Part shown: positions 8,135 to 16,217 of the stretch, one piece after another
Position numbering within the stretch: position 1 is the stretch's first letter
Layout of the letters: every line of letters begins with the position of its first letter
Source of the DNA: an uncultured Eubacterium sp.
GTDB lineage: Bacteria; Bacillota; Clostridia; Lachnospirales; Lachnospiraceae
Direction of reading: 5' to 3'
Assembly (NCBI GenBank): GCA_947384955.1
Contig: CANDJC010000044.1
Coordinates: 1-36,290, forward strand
DNA: 36,290 nt
Program-made: the position numbers and the translations under genes
Notes under the pieces: generated by a model
What the model was told of the DNA's origin: nothing
Database searches by the model: none
The model's input: the letters and a program-made list of their open reading frames with translations, nothing else

Positions 8135-9019
8135 TTATGCTGCTATGGTAAAGCTGTGTTCCTTCCTATTATAAAAGTAGACACTGTCCGACAGAATATC
8201 ACATTCCGGCAGTTCCGTGCCGTTCACGGATGTGACAATCATTTTTAATTCCTGTGCTGTTTCCGGCCTGCATTTATCAGCCGGTACTATAATGACCTCA
8301 TGGACGGAGCTTGGAAGCACATAGAACCCGAAACCGATTCTTTCCGCCACCTGTTCCAGCATCCCCTTATACAGGATGCATGCGGCTCCGTACAGTTTCA
8401 TGGGATTTGTCAGCACATAAAAAGAGATTCCTCTTTCAGGGGATGCAGCGCCGTCCAGAATGTCATCCATTCCGGCCAGCTTCCCCGGCAGTCTTTCCGC
8501 CGTATTCCTCTCTGCATTCAGCAGAATTTCATCCATTCCGGCTTTCCACGCTTCCATCAGCATGACCGTTACCGGAACTGTCCGGCATCCGTCCCCGTCT
8601 GTTTCAAACAGAAGGTAAAACACCTGTGACAAATCACAGAAATCAATATGCGGCATGTCCTGCAGCAGCTCCCTGTTTGCTTCTGTGCTGACAAGACGGA
8701 ACATCAGCCTTTTTCTTGCCAGATTCCAGTCAAGCAGTTCATCTTCCCGAACAGCCTGCTTTTCTTTCCCTGCTTTCCAGTATGTCATCAGCATGTCTGA
8801 CATAATCATGTCCATGTCTTCCTTATTCATATACAGTCTGTAGTAGAATTCCAGAGGTATGCATTCAGACAGATTCTCTCCCTCTGATGATATGACAAGG
8901 TAATCAGACTTAATGCCGTTAACCCGCGACAGCTTCTCTGCATGCAGACGGAAACCGCTTCCCAGTAACTGCTGCATCCTGTTCCTGACTTCATTCACAA
9001 AACTGCTGTATTCCTTCAT
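8135..9019 (-). CDS. DUF5688 family protein
   Basis: A 294-residue soluble protein of the DUF5688 type, which I associate with mobile elements of Lachnospiraceae. The opening (EVRNRMQQLLGSGFRLHAEK, residues 10-29), the early IPLEFYYRLYMNKEDMD segment and the closing VNGTELPECDILSDSVYFYN fit that family. No catalytic motif is evident and the function is unknown. The ATG overlaps the stop of the upstream 60-aa frame as ATGA, and GGGAGGG lies upstream. It is the third gene of an operon led by two tiny proteins, and its stop codon lies in an 8-bp hairpin (8124-8144). Confidence 0.75.
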   Translation of the reverse strand: MKEYSSFVNEVRNRMQQLLGSGFRLHAEKLSRVNGIKSDYLVISSEGENLSECIPLEFYYRLYMNKEDMDMIMSDMLMTYWKAGKEKQAVREDELLDWNLARKRLMFRLVSTEANRELLQDMPHIDFCDLSQVFYLLFETDGDGCRTVPVTVMLMEAWKAGMDEILLNAERNTAERLPGKLAGMDDILDGAASPERGISFYVLTNPMKLYGAACILYKGMLEQVAERIGFGFYVLPSSVHEVIIVPADKCRPETAQELKMIVTSVNGTELPECDILSDSVYFYNRKEHSFTIAA

Positions 9020-9198
9020 GCCTTACGCCCTCCCTGATTCCTTTCTGCAGTCCGGCTGCTTCTGCAGCTGCCAGAATTTCTTCTGCTGCCTGTTTTCCCG
9101 TCTGCTCCTTTGCAGATTCCGTAAATGGTTACAGCTGCTGCAAAGCCCTCCGCAAAAGCGCACAGCACTGCAGAGCCTGTTAAAACGGTACCTACCAC
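9016..9198 (-). CDS. Small hydrophobic protein coupled to DUF5688
   Basis: A GTG-started frame of 60 residues: a hydrophobic N-terminal half (GTVLTGSAVLCAFAEGFAAA) and a hydrophilic, Arg/Ser-rich tail. GGGGG lies eight bases upstream of the GTG. The GTG overlaps the stop of the 33-aa gene, and the TGA overlaps the DUF5688 start, so three overlapping genes would be translationally coupled. The function is unknown and the short length makes the call moderate. Confidence 0.45.
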   Translation of the reverse strand: MVGTVLTGSAVLCAFAEGFAAAVTIYGICKGADGKTGSRRNSGSCRSSRTAERNQGGRKA

Positions 9199-9293
9199 TG
9201 CAGTCCACCCCCTGTCTGCTCATTCAGCATTTCTACTGAAATAATTACGGCCAGACCAGCTGCCAGTCCCAGAATAAAAGCACATACTTCCAT
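9192..9293 (-). CDS. 33-aa membrane microprotein
   Basis: This short ORF reads MEVCAFILGLAAGLAVIISV followed by EMLNEQTGGGLQW. It is one transmembrane helix with a small-residue face and a polar end. AGGAGG stands seven bases before the ATG. It heads the operon with the 60-aa and DUF5688 genes. The family is unknown; it resembles small single-pass proteins often found in mobile elements. Confidence 0.6.
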   Translation of the reverse strand: MEVCAFILGLAAGLAVIISVEMLNEQTGGGLQW

Positions 9294-9316
9294 TTCTTTT
9301 CCTCCTGTAAAATAAA

Positions 9317-9356
9317 ATATGACAGAAAATACTGAATTAAATATCTCCTGTCATAT
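9317..9356. promoter_or_regulatory. Inverted repeat upstream of the microprotein operon
   Basis: ATATGACAG and CTGTCATAT, 22 nt apart, form a perfect 9-bp inverted repeat, 24 nt before the 33-aa gene. A TATAAT-like sequence lies just upstream on the minus strand. An operator (perhaps for the element's XRE regulator) or the terminator of the 35-aa gene are both possible. Confidence 0.4.
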
Positions 9357-9430
9357 CTATTATATATAATTGTAATTATTAATTTTTACTTCATGCCTGT
9401 CTGCATCCGCCAGCTGCCTAAATATAGATT

Positions 9431-9538
9431 TTATTCTGTCTCAGCATTATGCTGTCTGATAATCCAGAATGTTCCCCAAAATACAGATAATACCAATATG
9501 CCTCCTATTATCATATTTTTACTGATTACCCTTTTCAT
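9431..9538 (-). CDS. 35-aa membrane microprotein
   Basis: This short ORF reads MKRVISKNMIIGGILVLSVF then WGTFWIIRQHNAETE: a positive N-terminus, one transmembrane helix and a polar tail, predicting N-in topology. AAAGGAGGG stands six bases upstream of the ATG. It is a separate gene between the TM2 protein and the 33-aa microprotein, all on the minus strand. The function is unknown. Confidence 0.6.
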   Translation of the reverse strand: MKRVISKNMIIGGILVLSVFWGTFWIIRQHNAETE

Positions 9539-9616
9539 AGTATCCCTCCTTTACCAGATTCCATTCCTGTATATTCCTGCTTTAAAAGCCATAAAGTAAT
9601 GCTGCACTTCTTTTCT

Positions 9617-9952
9617 TTAAATCATTGTCATAATCTTAGCAAAATTTTGGTCACGGGCCTTTTTATATGTAATAAATATATCTACAATCCACCATATCAA
9701 ACCGCCTCCGAATGTAATCAGTTTCAGAAATCCCAGTCCGACATCGCCAATCATAAACCGGTCAATACCAAGCCATCCAACCAAAATAGAAACAATAAGC
9801 ACTGCTGTTGGATTTTTAAATGTAATGCTGTCAACCATGCCAAAACGGCTTTCATCCATTGCCAGCATCTTCTCACGAATATACATAATCTTTTCATCTG
9901 GAAACATTTGTTTGTGTTCCAAAAAATAAGCATCAACTTTTTCTGTAGTCAA
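9617..9952 (-). CDS. TM2 domain membrane protein
   Basis: A 111-residue protein with a soluble N-terminus (about 1-44) and a TM2 domain. The domain has a first helix after NPTAVLIVSILVGWLG, the GIDRFMIGD loop and GLGFLKLITFGG, a second helix in WWIVDIFI, and a basic C-terminus. The start codon is TTG: GGAGG stands eight bases before it and there is no ATG in frame upstream. TM2 proteins are small inner-membrane proteins of unclear function. It is probably the first gene of the minus-strand run and is divergent from the XRE regulator. Confidence 0.85.
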   Translation of the reverse strand: MTTEKVDAYFLEHKQMFPDEKIMYIREKMLAMDESRFGMVDSITFKNPTAVLIVSILVGWLGIDRFMIGDVGLGFLKLITFGGGLIWWIVDIFITYKKARDQNFAKIMTMI

Positions 9953-9961
9953 TTCTATTTC

Positions 9962-10292
9962 CTCCTTTTAACTATCTGTGTATCAAATTAATTATTTGTG
10001 TATTTTTTGAACAGACTGAATTATACAGTTGCATTACTTTATAGCTTTTCAAACATTTCGTATCTTATGCCATATTAATTTGTGAAAATGAAGCAGCTGT
10101 TCACTAAAATTATAAATTTATTCGAACTATATGTCAATGAAAAATTAACAAATAGAAAATATTTTTATCGTTTTGAATATTATTATTAAAAATTCGAAAA
10201 TTAACAATACGAAAATAAGATTATCCATTTGAAAAACATAATCATTTACACTATTTGAATATATTATTTTCAAACAGAAAGGAAACAGTGCA
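9962..10292. other. AT-rich divergent intergenic region with repeated TTYGAA-type motifs
   Basis: About 330 bp lie between the TM2 and XRE genes without a convincing frame. From 10172 to 10275 there is a run of related motifs (TTTGAAT, TTCGAAAA, TACGAAAA, TTTGAAAA, TTTGAATA, TTTTCAAA) spaced about 15-26 bp. Operator sites for the adjacent XRE repressor are the simplest reading. I could not place a convincing promoter. Confidence 0.35.
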
Positions 10293-10607
10293 ATGGTTTT
10301 GATAGGTGAACGAATTAAAACTCTCCGTATATCCCGCAAACTCAGCCAGAAAGAACTTGCCCGGATACTGCAAGTATCTCCTGCTGCTGTATGCAATATA
10401 GAAACTGATACAAGACAGCCGTCACTGTCTATGCTGATAAAACTTTCAAATACATTCCACGTATCTGTGGATTACCTTCTGGGTAACCAGCCTTCTCTGG
10501 ATTATATATCTACCAGAGGGTTAACAGGTTCACAAATACAGATTGTCAATAATCTGATTCAGGCCATGCTCAGTGAAAATGCCAAATCAGAAAAAATAAA
10601 TGCATAG
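10293..10607 (+). CDS. XRE-family HTH transcriptional regulator of the element
   Basis: A 104-residue Cro/C1-type regulator. The five-helix HTH spans about residues 5-60 (GERIKTLRISRKLSQKELAR, then the recognition region QVSPAAVCNIETDTRQPS and FHVSVDYLLG), with a short C-terminal tail. AAAGGAAA stands ten bases before the ATG. It is transcribed away from the membrane-protein genes over an AT-rich spacer with repeated motifs, so it probably represses its own and the divergent promoters and keeps the element quiescent. Confidence 0.88.
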   Translation: MVLIGERIKTLRISRKLSQKELARILQVSPAAVCNIETDTRQPSLSMLIKLSNTFHVSVDYLLGNQPSLDYISTRGLTGSQIQIVNNLIQAMLSENAKSEKINA

Positions 10608-10631
10608 CTGTATATCTTTGTTTTTCGTATC

Positions 10632-10661
10632 AAAAGAGCCTGATTCTTTTCAGACTCTTTT
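10632..10661. terminator. Bidirectional terminator between XRE gene and J-domain gene
   Basis: AAAAGAGCCTGA and TCAGACTCTTTT pair with one mismatch over a 6-nt loop. T runs exist on both strands, serving the two convergent genes. Confidence 0.75.
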
Positions 10662-10676
10662 TTAATATACTTTCCG

Positions 10677-11150
10677 CTATTCCAGCGAATACTGATACTT
10701 CTGGCTCCTGATTTTCTGAGAACCGTATTTTGCACGGATACTGCTTAGCGGTATTTCTTTTCTGCCAAAGCGTCTGTATCCATCATCATGCCATACCCAT
10801 GCTTTTTTCTTAGATGCATAGTGAAAGCCAAGTTCTTTCAACTGGTTTCTGTAAGGATAAGAATCAAAGCACCATAACCACGAACCGATAATTTCAATGG
10901 TCATATTAAAACCTGTTATTTTATTCAGAATGGCCTTAAAATGCTCATTTTCCTCACAGGTATAGGTCTGCCCGACTGCATCCGTACTGCAGCTTAAATC
11001 ACGAAATAAAGCATCATATTCAGCATTTATTTCTTTCATGCTTTCAGCGTTTCCGCCGTTATCCGGGTGATGCTGTTTCAGAAGTTCATGGTAATGTTTG
11101 CGCAGTTCCGATACCGTATGCAGTTCATCCATGTGAAACCATTTGTACAT
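10677..11150 (-). CDS. J-domain (DnaJ-like) protein of the mobile element
   Basis: A 157-residue protein with an N-terminal J domain: helix II HYHELLKQHHPD with the HPD tripeptide at 28-30, then NAESMKEINAEYDALF. The C-terminal half (about 75-157; SWLWCFDSYPYRNQLKELGF then WVWHDDGYRR) is a separate domain also seen in mobile-element J-proteins. There is no Gly/Phe or zinc-finger region, so it is a class III J-protein, likely recruiting host DnaK to an element-specific client, possibly the replication or excision machinery. The start has GGGGAAG upstream; M7 is an alternative. Confidence 0.85.
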   Translation of the reverse strand: MYKWFHMDELHTVSELRKHYHELLKQHHPDNGGNAESMKEINAEYDALFRDLSCSTDAVGQTYTCEENEHFKAILNKITGFNMTIEIIGSWLWCFDSYPYRNQLKELGFHYASKKKAWVWHDDGYRRFGRKEIPLSSIRAKYGSQKIRSQKYQYSLE

Positions 11151-11289
11151 ATTCCGTCTTCCCCTTCCAGTTGTATATTTTTAGACAATAAAATAAGAGC
11201 AGCAGTGTGCTCTTAAAATTTTATTAGTCTCTATTGTGTCATATTTATAATATACAATTGTAATCTTCTGCTTTTACTTACCTTATCTC

Positions 11290-11309
11290 TGACTAACTTT
11301 TTGACTAAT
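11290..11309 (+). promoter_or_regulatory. Right-end integrase arm-type sites
   Basis: TGACTAAC and TTGACTAAT are spaced 11 bp apart, matching the left-end pair at 1840-1859, and lie about 155 bp inside the right core repeat. A third similar pair (TTGACTAAC, TTGACAATC) lies at 11541-11560, outside the core. Confidence 0.45.
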
Positions 11310-11462
11310 TTTTCAAAACCAAAGACGAAAAATGATGAAATATCACACACTCCCAAAATGGACATATATCTCAATATTCCCTTGATATTACTGCAATGAT
11401 AAGCAGAGACGGAGCAAGACATTTTGGAACTCTTGCTCATCAATAGCGAGTGCTAATAAATA

Positions 11463-11494
11463 TTGTGAACTTTTTGTGAAGTCTTATTTTATGC
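11463..11494 (+). repeat. Right attachment repeat (attR core)
   Basis: This is the perfect 32-bp copy of 1762-1793. Just inside the element, 11448-11456 reads GAGTGCTAA, half of a CIRCE, at the same offset as the CIRCE of hsp20. The element's own attachment site thus resembles the hsp20 control region. Confidence 0.8.
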
Positions 11495-11870
11495 TTGTTA
11501 GAGGATTTTTATTCTGACAAATTTTGAATGTTTTTTCCTTTTGACTAACTTTTGACAATCATTTTGCCCTCAAATATCAGACTTTTGCGTAAATCAAAAT
11601 CTGCCCGGCGCTGGCAGCATCATTTTTTATCGTTTTTGCTTCCATTTTCCAGCCGGAGCATAATGCCGCTGATGATGCCAAGACTGCCCGGCGCTGCACA
11701 CCACTTTGATGAAAAAACAGCACCCATCGCTGCCAGAGCTGTTCCGACAGCAAAATTACATACAAAAGCTGCCTTTCTCTTTTTCTTTCCAGGGCAGGAA
11801 AGCACTATGGATATCCACAGCTTTTCATTTAGTTTTCCAAAAGCTGTGGCGGCTCCATTTTCAAAAAATA
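11495..11870. other. attR flank; possible decayed small membrane protein on the minus strand
   Basis: No confident gene. A minus-strand frame ending at 11620 is open back to the terminator at 11902 and reads as a small membrane protein (KAAFVCNFAVGTALAAMGAV, then GSLGIISGIMLRLENG), but it has no start codon with a ribosome site. It could be a remnant cut by an earlier insertion. The first 65 bp repeat the left inner end of the element. Confidence 0.25.
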
Positions 11871-11902
11871 AAAAAAGCAGGACTGTAACACCCCGCTTTT
11901 TT
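11871..11902 (-). terminator. Terminator of the lepA-hemW operon
   Basis: AAAAAAGCAGG and CCCGCTTTTTT pair with one mismatch over a 10-nt loop. On the minus strand the right side ends in a T7 run, 50 nt after the hemW stop. Confidence 0.75.
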
Positions 11903-11953
11903 CATAATGCTGTATCTCAATTATATTTTTAAATCTGATAAATCTGTCAGCAC

Positions 11954-13123
11954 TCATTCCATCAGATACTGAGCCATAACATAATTACTAATATCGATTC
12001 CATAATCTGTCAGGCAATAGCCGTCCTTTGTCTTTCTAATTAAATCAGAATGTAACTGTTCTCTCAAAACTTCTCCATATACCTCCTCGATTGTCCTTGA
12101 AAACTGCAGATAAAACTGTTCCGAAGAAACCCCGCACATCATGCGCAGTCCCAGAAACATAAATTCCTCCATCTGTTCTTTAAGGCTCAGCTGTATTTTC
12201 CCGCCTCCGGCGCCTGGCCCGTGCACAAAATCTGCCCTGAGATATTCCTTCAAATCCGATGTATTAGAAAACCTGGCGTTTTCCACAAGCGAAGCAGCTC
12301 CAAGGCCGATTCCAAGGTAATTTCTGCGTACCCAGTATCCCGTATTATGCCTGCAGGCAAAACCGTCCAAAGCGTAATTCGAGATTTCATATCTGTCATA
12401 GCCCGCATTTTTCAGCAGCCTTTTGGTAAGGTCATACATCTCCCGCTCTTCTTCCTCCGCCGGCAGCAGATGCTGCTCTTTCCCTTTTTCCCTCAGATAC
12501 AGCGCCTGGCTGTAACGTTCAAAAAAGGGAGTTCCTTCTTCAATCATCAGACTGTAAGAAGAAATATGCTCCGGGCGCAGTGCTGCTATTTTTTGAACGG
12601 TCTGCTCATAAGTGCTTATTTTCTGGCCCGGAAGTGCAGATATCATATCAACATTTATATTTTGAAAACCTATGCTGCGTGCCAGCTCGTAATTAGACAC
12701 AAACTGCTCATACGTATGAATCCGCCCAAGCAGCTTCAATTCCTCTGCATCTGCCGACTGCAGACCGAAACTGAGCCTGTTGATGCCGGAATGCAGACAG
12801 GCGCGCATCTTATCCGCATCCACGGTACCCGGATTACATTCCATCGTAATCTCTGCATCCGGCAGTACGGCAAAGCATCTGTATATCTGTTCCATCAGAC
12901 GCTCTATCTGCTCCGGCAGAAGCAGCGATGGTGTCCCCCCTCCGATAAATACCGAAGATATCTGATAGTCTTTATAATTCTGCGAAAGCATGTCCATTTC
13001 TTTGTGCATCTGCTGCATATATGCACTGCGGACTTCTTCACTGGACGGAGCCGACAAAAAGTCACAGTACAGGCACTTGCGCACACAAAACGGAATATGC
13101 AGATACAGTTCCAATTCCTTCAT
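11954..13123 (-). CDS. hemW: HemW, radical SAM heme chaperone
   Basis: A 389-residue radical SAM protein of the HemW/HemN-like family. The [4Fe-4S] motif CVRKCLYC follows the opening ELELYLHIPF, then the SAM-binding segment FIGGGTPSLL, EITMECNPG and NRLSFGLQS; a C-terminal HemN_C-like region follows. HemW lacks coproporphyrinogen oxidase activity and instead delivers heme; older annotations call it HemN. The ATG at 13123 gives the family N-terminus, and ATGs at 13135 and 13156 are alternatives that overlap the lepA stop. It lies directly after lepA, an order common in Firmicutes, and is cotranscribed. Confidence 0.92.
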   Translation of the reverse strand: MKELELYLHIPFCVRKCLYCDFLSAPSSEEVRSAYMQQMHKEMDMLSQNYKDYQISSVFIGGGTPSLLLPEQIERLMEQIYRCFAVLPDAEITMECNPGTVDADKMRACLHSGINRLSFGLQSADAEELKLLGRIHTYEQFVSNYELARSIGFQNINVDMISALPGQKISTYEQTVQKIAALRPEHISSYSLMIEEGTPFFERYSQALYLREKGKEQHLLPAEEEEREMYDLTKRLLKNAGYDRYEISNYALDGFACRHNTGYWVRRNYLGIGLGAASLVENARFSNTSDLKEYLRADFVHGPGAGGGKIQLSLKEQMEEFMFLGLRMMCGVSSEQFYLQFSRTIEEVYGEVLREQLHSDLIRKTKDGYCLTDYGIDISNYVMAQYLME

Positions 13124-13145
13124 CCTCAGACCCATCCTAATACTG

Positions 13146-14957
13146 TCAGTCTTCATCTAACTTCAGCACACTCATAAAGGCTTCCTGCGGAATTTCTACA
13201 CTGCCAATCTGGCGCATGCGCTTCTTTCCTTCCTTCTGTTTTTCCAACAGCTTTTTCTTACGGGTAATATCGCCGCCGTAGCATTTTGCCAGCACATCCT
13301 TTCGCATAGCGCGTACCGTTTCCCTTGCAATCACTCTGCTGCCGACTGCTGCCTGAATAGGGATTTCAAATAAATGCCTGGGGATTTCTTCCTTGAGCCG
13401 TTCACACATCCTGCGGCCGCGCTCATAAGCCGTCCCGGAAAATACAATAAAGGAAAGCGCATCCACTTCTTCCTTATTAATAAGAATGTCCAGTTTTACT
13501 AAATCTGATTTTTGATAGCCTTTCATTTCATAATCAAATGAGGCATATCCCCTCGAACGCGATTTCAGCGCATCGAAAAAGTCATAAATAATTTCATTTA
13601 GCGGAATTGTATATTTTAACCGCGCCCTTGTTTCCTCCAGATATTCCATGCTGATATAAATTCCCCGGCGCTGCTGGCATAAATCCATAATCGGCCCGAT
13701 ATATTCGCTCGATACCATAATCTCAGCATCCACGACCGGCTCTTCCATATAATCTATTTCCGCCGGTTCTGGCAGATTGGACGGATTCGTCAGTTCAATC
13801 ATCGTTCCGTCTGTTTTATAAACCCGGTAAATAACGCCAGGCGCTGTTGTTACTAAATCCAGATTAAATTCTCTCTCTAACCGTTCCTGTATAATTTCCA
13901 AATGCAGAAGCCCTAAAAATCCGCAGCGGAATCCAAAGCCGAGCGCTACCGAAGTCTCAGCTTCAAACTGCAGCGCCGCGTCGTTTAACTGCAGCTTTTC
14001 CAAGGCATCCCGCAAATCCGGGTATTTTGTGCTGTCCGCCGGATACAGCCCGCAGTATACCATCGGATTGACCTTCTTGTAGCCTGGCAGCGGCTGCGCA
14101 CAGGGACGGTCTGCCTGCGTAACCGTATCGCCGACACGGGTATCTTTTACATTTTTCAGGCTGGCGGTCAGATAACCTACCATCCCGGCGCTTAATTCGT
14201 CACACGGAATAAACTGTCCCGCTCCAAAATAGCCGACCTCCACTACTTCCGCCGATGCACCGGTAGCCATCATTTTTATTTTAGTCCCGGCCTTCACCGT
14301 GCCTTCCCGGATACGGCAGAACACAATGACGCCTTTATAGGAATCATATTTCGAATCAAAAATCAGCGCCTGCAGCGGTGCGTCGGGATTTCCCCTGGGT
14401 GCAGGTACTTTTTCTACAATCGCTTCTAACACCTTTTCAATATTGACTCCGGTTTTAGCTGAAATAAGCGGCGCATCCGATGCATCCAGCCCGATAATAT
14501 CCTCGATTTCTTCCTTCACATGTTCCGGGTCCGCACTTGGCAGGTCAATTTTATTAATGACCGGAAATACCTCCAGGTCATGGTCAAGTGCCAGATATAC
14601 ATTCGCCAGCGTCTGCGCTTCAATTCCCTGGGCCGCATCCACAACCAGAATCGCTCCGTCACAGGCTGCAAGGCTCCTGGATACCTCATACGTAAAATCC
14701 ACATGTCCCGGCGTATCTATCAGATTAAATATATATTCTTCTCCGTCGTCTGCTTTATAAATAATGCGGACTGCCTGGGACTTAATGGTGATTCCGCGTT
14801 CACGCTCTAAATCCATATTATCCAGTACCTGGGCCTGCATCTCCCGTTCGGTTAAAAGTCCGGTCTTTTCAATGATGCGGTCTGCCAGTGTCGATTTCCC
14901 ATGGTCAATATGGGCTACTATACAAAAATTCCTGATTTTGCTCTGATCAGCTGACAT
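13146..14957 (-). CDS. lepA: Elongation factor 4 (LepA), back-translocating GTPase
   Basis: A 603-residue ribosome-associated GTPase of normal length. G1 [10 protein letters not shown] lies near residue 15, followed by the switch [12 protein letters not shown]3 DTPGHVD and G4 NKID, then the LepA-specific C-terminal domain ([27 protein letters not shown], and [20 protein letters not shown]). The ATG at 14957 has GGAGGG seven bases upstream; the longer open frame only extends into the leader. The stop lies 23 nt inside the longest hemW frame, so the two are an operon. It acts on stalled or mistranslocated ribosomes. Confidence 0.97.
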   Translation of the reverse strand: MSADQSKIRNFCIVAHIDHGKSTLADRIIEKTGLLTEREMQAQVLDNMDLERERGITIKSQAVRIIYKADDGEEYIFNLIDTPGHVDFTYEVSRSLAACDGAILVVDAAQGIEAQTLANVYLALDHDLEVFPVINKIDLPSADPEHVKEEIEDIIGLDASDAPLISAKTGVNIEKVLEAIVEKVPAPRGNPDAPLQALIFDSKYDSYKGVIVFCRIREGTVKAGTKIKMMATGASAEVVEVGYFGAGQFIPCDELSAGMVGYLTASLKNVKDTRVGDTVTQADRPCAQPLPGYKKVNPMVYCGLYPADSTKYPDLRDALEKLQLNDAALQFEAETSVALGFGFRCGFLGLLHLEIIQERLEREFNLDLVTTAPGVIYRVYKTDGTMIELTNPSNLPEPAEIDYMEEPVVDAEIMVSSEYIGPIMDLCQQRRGIYISMEYLEETRARLKYTIPLNEIIYDFFDALKSRSRGYASFDYEMKGYQKSDLVKLDILINKEEVDALSFIVFSGTAYERGRRMCERLKEEIPRHLFEIPIQAAVGSRVIARETVRAMRKDVLAKCYGGDITRKKKLLEKQKEGKKRMRQIGSVEIPQEAFMSVLKLDED

Positions 14958-15009
14958 AAATCCCTCCGTTTGTTTCTGTTTGCATGATTCTTTGTCTTTT
15001 GCATTGTAC

Positions 15010-15038
15010 ATCTTAACATAATTTGGGTGGGAGTGCAA
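15010..15038 (-). promoter_or_regulatory. Probable lepA promoter
   Basis: On the minus strand TTGCAC, 17 nt, TAAGAT stands 53 nt before the lepA start. Both hexamers match four of six bases. Repeat copy A begins about 45 bp upstream of the -35. Confidence 0.45.
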
Positions 15039-15081
15039 TCATTGGGGGAAAATTCATTTAAGGGGGGATGTGTGACATTTT

Positions 15082-15341
15082 GGATACACGGACGCCGGGA
15101 GAGGGGATTTGCACGGGCTGCCGGCGGCCCTCCAGAATGTTAAGAAGCCCTAAGCATTCTGCATTCAGGCTGTGGCTGCGGACGGTCGCGGCACCTAGTT
15201 CGCCCTGGCCTTCTGCCAGCAGCTAAAGGTGCCGCTTCGGCTTCGCCGCCTGGTTATCGGGCAGAATGCTAAGGGCTTCTAAACATTCTTCCAAAGCCGC
15301 CGACAGCCCGTGCAAATCCCCTCTCCCGGCTGGTTTTGGTA
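15082..15341 (-). repeat. Structured dispersed repeat, copy A
   Basis: A ~260-bp element with a perfect 27-bp terminal inverted repeat (15094-15120 with 15304-15330). An inner 28-nt stem (15135-15162 with 15261-15288) is interrupted at two symmetric positions, and the core folds into GCGGCACCT/AGGTGCCGC and a small CTGGC/GCCAG hairpin. Relative to copies B and C it is inverted, and its outer stem has a different sequence. Its orientation matches lepA, just upstream of that gene's promoter. The remaining part of the 14958-15648 gap holds only the two promoters. Confidence 0.85.
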
Positions 15342-15579
15342 AAACTGTACGTGGAAATACCGGATACGGTGCTGATGTTTCGTGAATTGATGTATGGAGT
15401 GAATGTATAGATATTATTTTTTACAGTCCAAACAGGACTGGGTCGGATTTATTGGACATTTATTGTATAAGTCATTCAGATGAGCCGGGCTGAACCTGGT
15501 ATATTGGATATTTTCTATGCAAATCATCCGACTGGGCTGGAGAATAATTTGGAAATGAAAAAATTCCGGCATGAGGCTG

Positions 15580-15608
15580 TTTCCATAATCCCGGAATCGT
15601 GCTATAAT
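15580..15608 (+). promoter_or_regulatory. Promoter of the GNAT gene, with flanking inverted repeat
   Basis: TTTCCA, 17 nt, then a perfect TATAAT preceded by TG (extended -10). ATTCCGG (15563-15569) and CCGGAAT (15591-15597) bracket the -35 and could be an operator. Confidence 0.65.
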
Positions 15609-15648
15609 AGGAAAACTGAAAATCAAGCTGAAATTTACGGAGGAACAA

Positions 15649-16092
15649 ATGAAGATTTTAGAAGTCAAGGAAGTTACACCGTTACTGACAGAACAGTTAA
15701 TCATGATATGGGAAAAGTCCGTGAAAGCTACACACCTGTTTTTATCAGAAAATGAAGTGGAAGAAATCAAAAAGTATGTCCCGCAGGCCTTAAATGAAAT
15801 TTCACATCTGATAACAGCCACAGATAAGGACGGCCATCCCGTCGCGTTTATGGGGATTGAGGGACAAAAACTTGAAATGCTTTTTATCACGCCCGAAGAA
15901 CGCGGAAAGGGTCTCGGAAAAAAGCTTATCCGTTATGGAATTGAAAACTTCTCAGTCAATGAACTGGCCGTAAATGAACAGAACCCGCTTGCAAAAGGCT
16001 TCTATGAACACATGGGCTTTCATGTTTATAAACGCACAGACCATGACGAACAGGGCAGTCCCTATCCGCTTTTATACATGAAATTAAAATAA
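15649..16092 (+). CDS. GNAT family N-acetyltransferase
   Basis: A 147-residue acetyl-CoA-dependent acyltransferase. Motif A, EMLFITPEERGKGLGKKLI (about 81-99), carries the RGKGLG pyrophosphate loop, and motif B, FYEHMGFHVYKRTD, is near 124-137. The resemblance is to the YjaB/PhnO-like single-domain acetyltransferases; the substrate is not predictable. GGAGG stands seven bases before the ATG. It is a single gene with its own promoter, and the structured repeats A and B lie on either side. Confidence 0.9.
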   Translation: MKILEVKEVTPLLTEQLIMIWEKSVKATHLFLSENEVEEIKKYVPQALNEISHLITATDKDGHPVAFMGIEGQKLEMLFITPEERGKGLGKKLIRYGIENFSVNELAVNEQNPLAKGFYEHMGFHVYKRTDHDEQGSPYPLLYMKLK

Positions 16093-16217
16093 CGACTGCC
16101 GTTCTTCCCTCTGCACCAAGCATTATTTTGCTGTTTACATAGGTACAGTTCTCCATTTACACCATTCATATCTGTTTAACACCAGTTTACAAGTTTTTGA
16201 TTCTATACCATATATAG

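Larger units (their letters stand above)
1762..11494. mobile_element. 9.7-kb integrative element (tyrosine-integrase type)
   Basis: The ends are a perfect 32-bp direct repeat (1762-1793 and 11463-11494), and the integrase is the outermost gene at the left end, transcribed outward. Cargo, left to right: integrase, a 63-aa gene, putative excisionase and SF2 helicase (all minus); two unrecognised genes (plus); serine recombinase, DUF5688 operon, small membrane proteins and TM2 protein (minus); XRE regulator (plus); J-domain protein (minus). I see no relaxase, no T4SS gene and no phage structural gene. That leaves a cryptic or mobilizable integrative element or a satellite-like island. The boundaries are inferred from the repeat only. 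Confidence 0.8.

Noticed and set aside
8124-8144. 8-bp perfect hairpin at the DUF5688 stop codon
   Set aside because: There is no T run on either strand, so I did not call it a terminator.
11231-11443. 70-codon minus-strand frame at the right end of the element
   Set aside because: It covers the arm-type sites and attachment region; its KLVKKLV stretch is just the translated repeats, and it lacks a ribosome site.
11552-11932. Plus-strand 126-codon open frame in the attR flank
   Set aside because: It has no ribosome site, runs through the hemW terminator and has a Ser/Phe/Lys-rich composition typical of antisense frames.
12221-13177. 318-codon plus-strand frame opposite hemW
   Set aside because: It lies wholly antisense to a well-supported radical SAM gene and shows no domain.
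15355-15420. Short plus-strand frame beside repeat A ending LMFRELMYGVNV
   Set aside because: It could be the tail of a gene cut by the repeat, but it is only about 20 codons outside the repeat and no homolog can be named.
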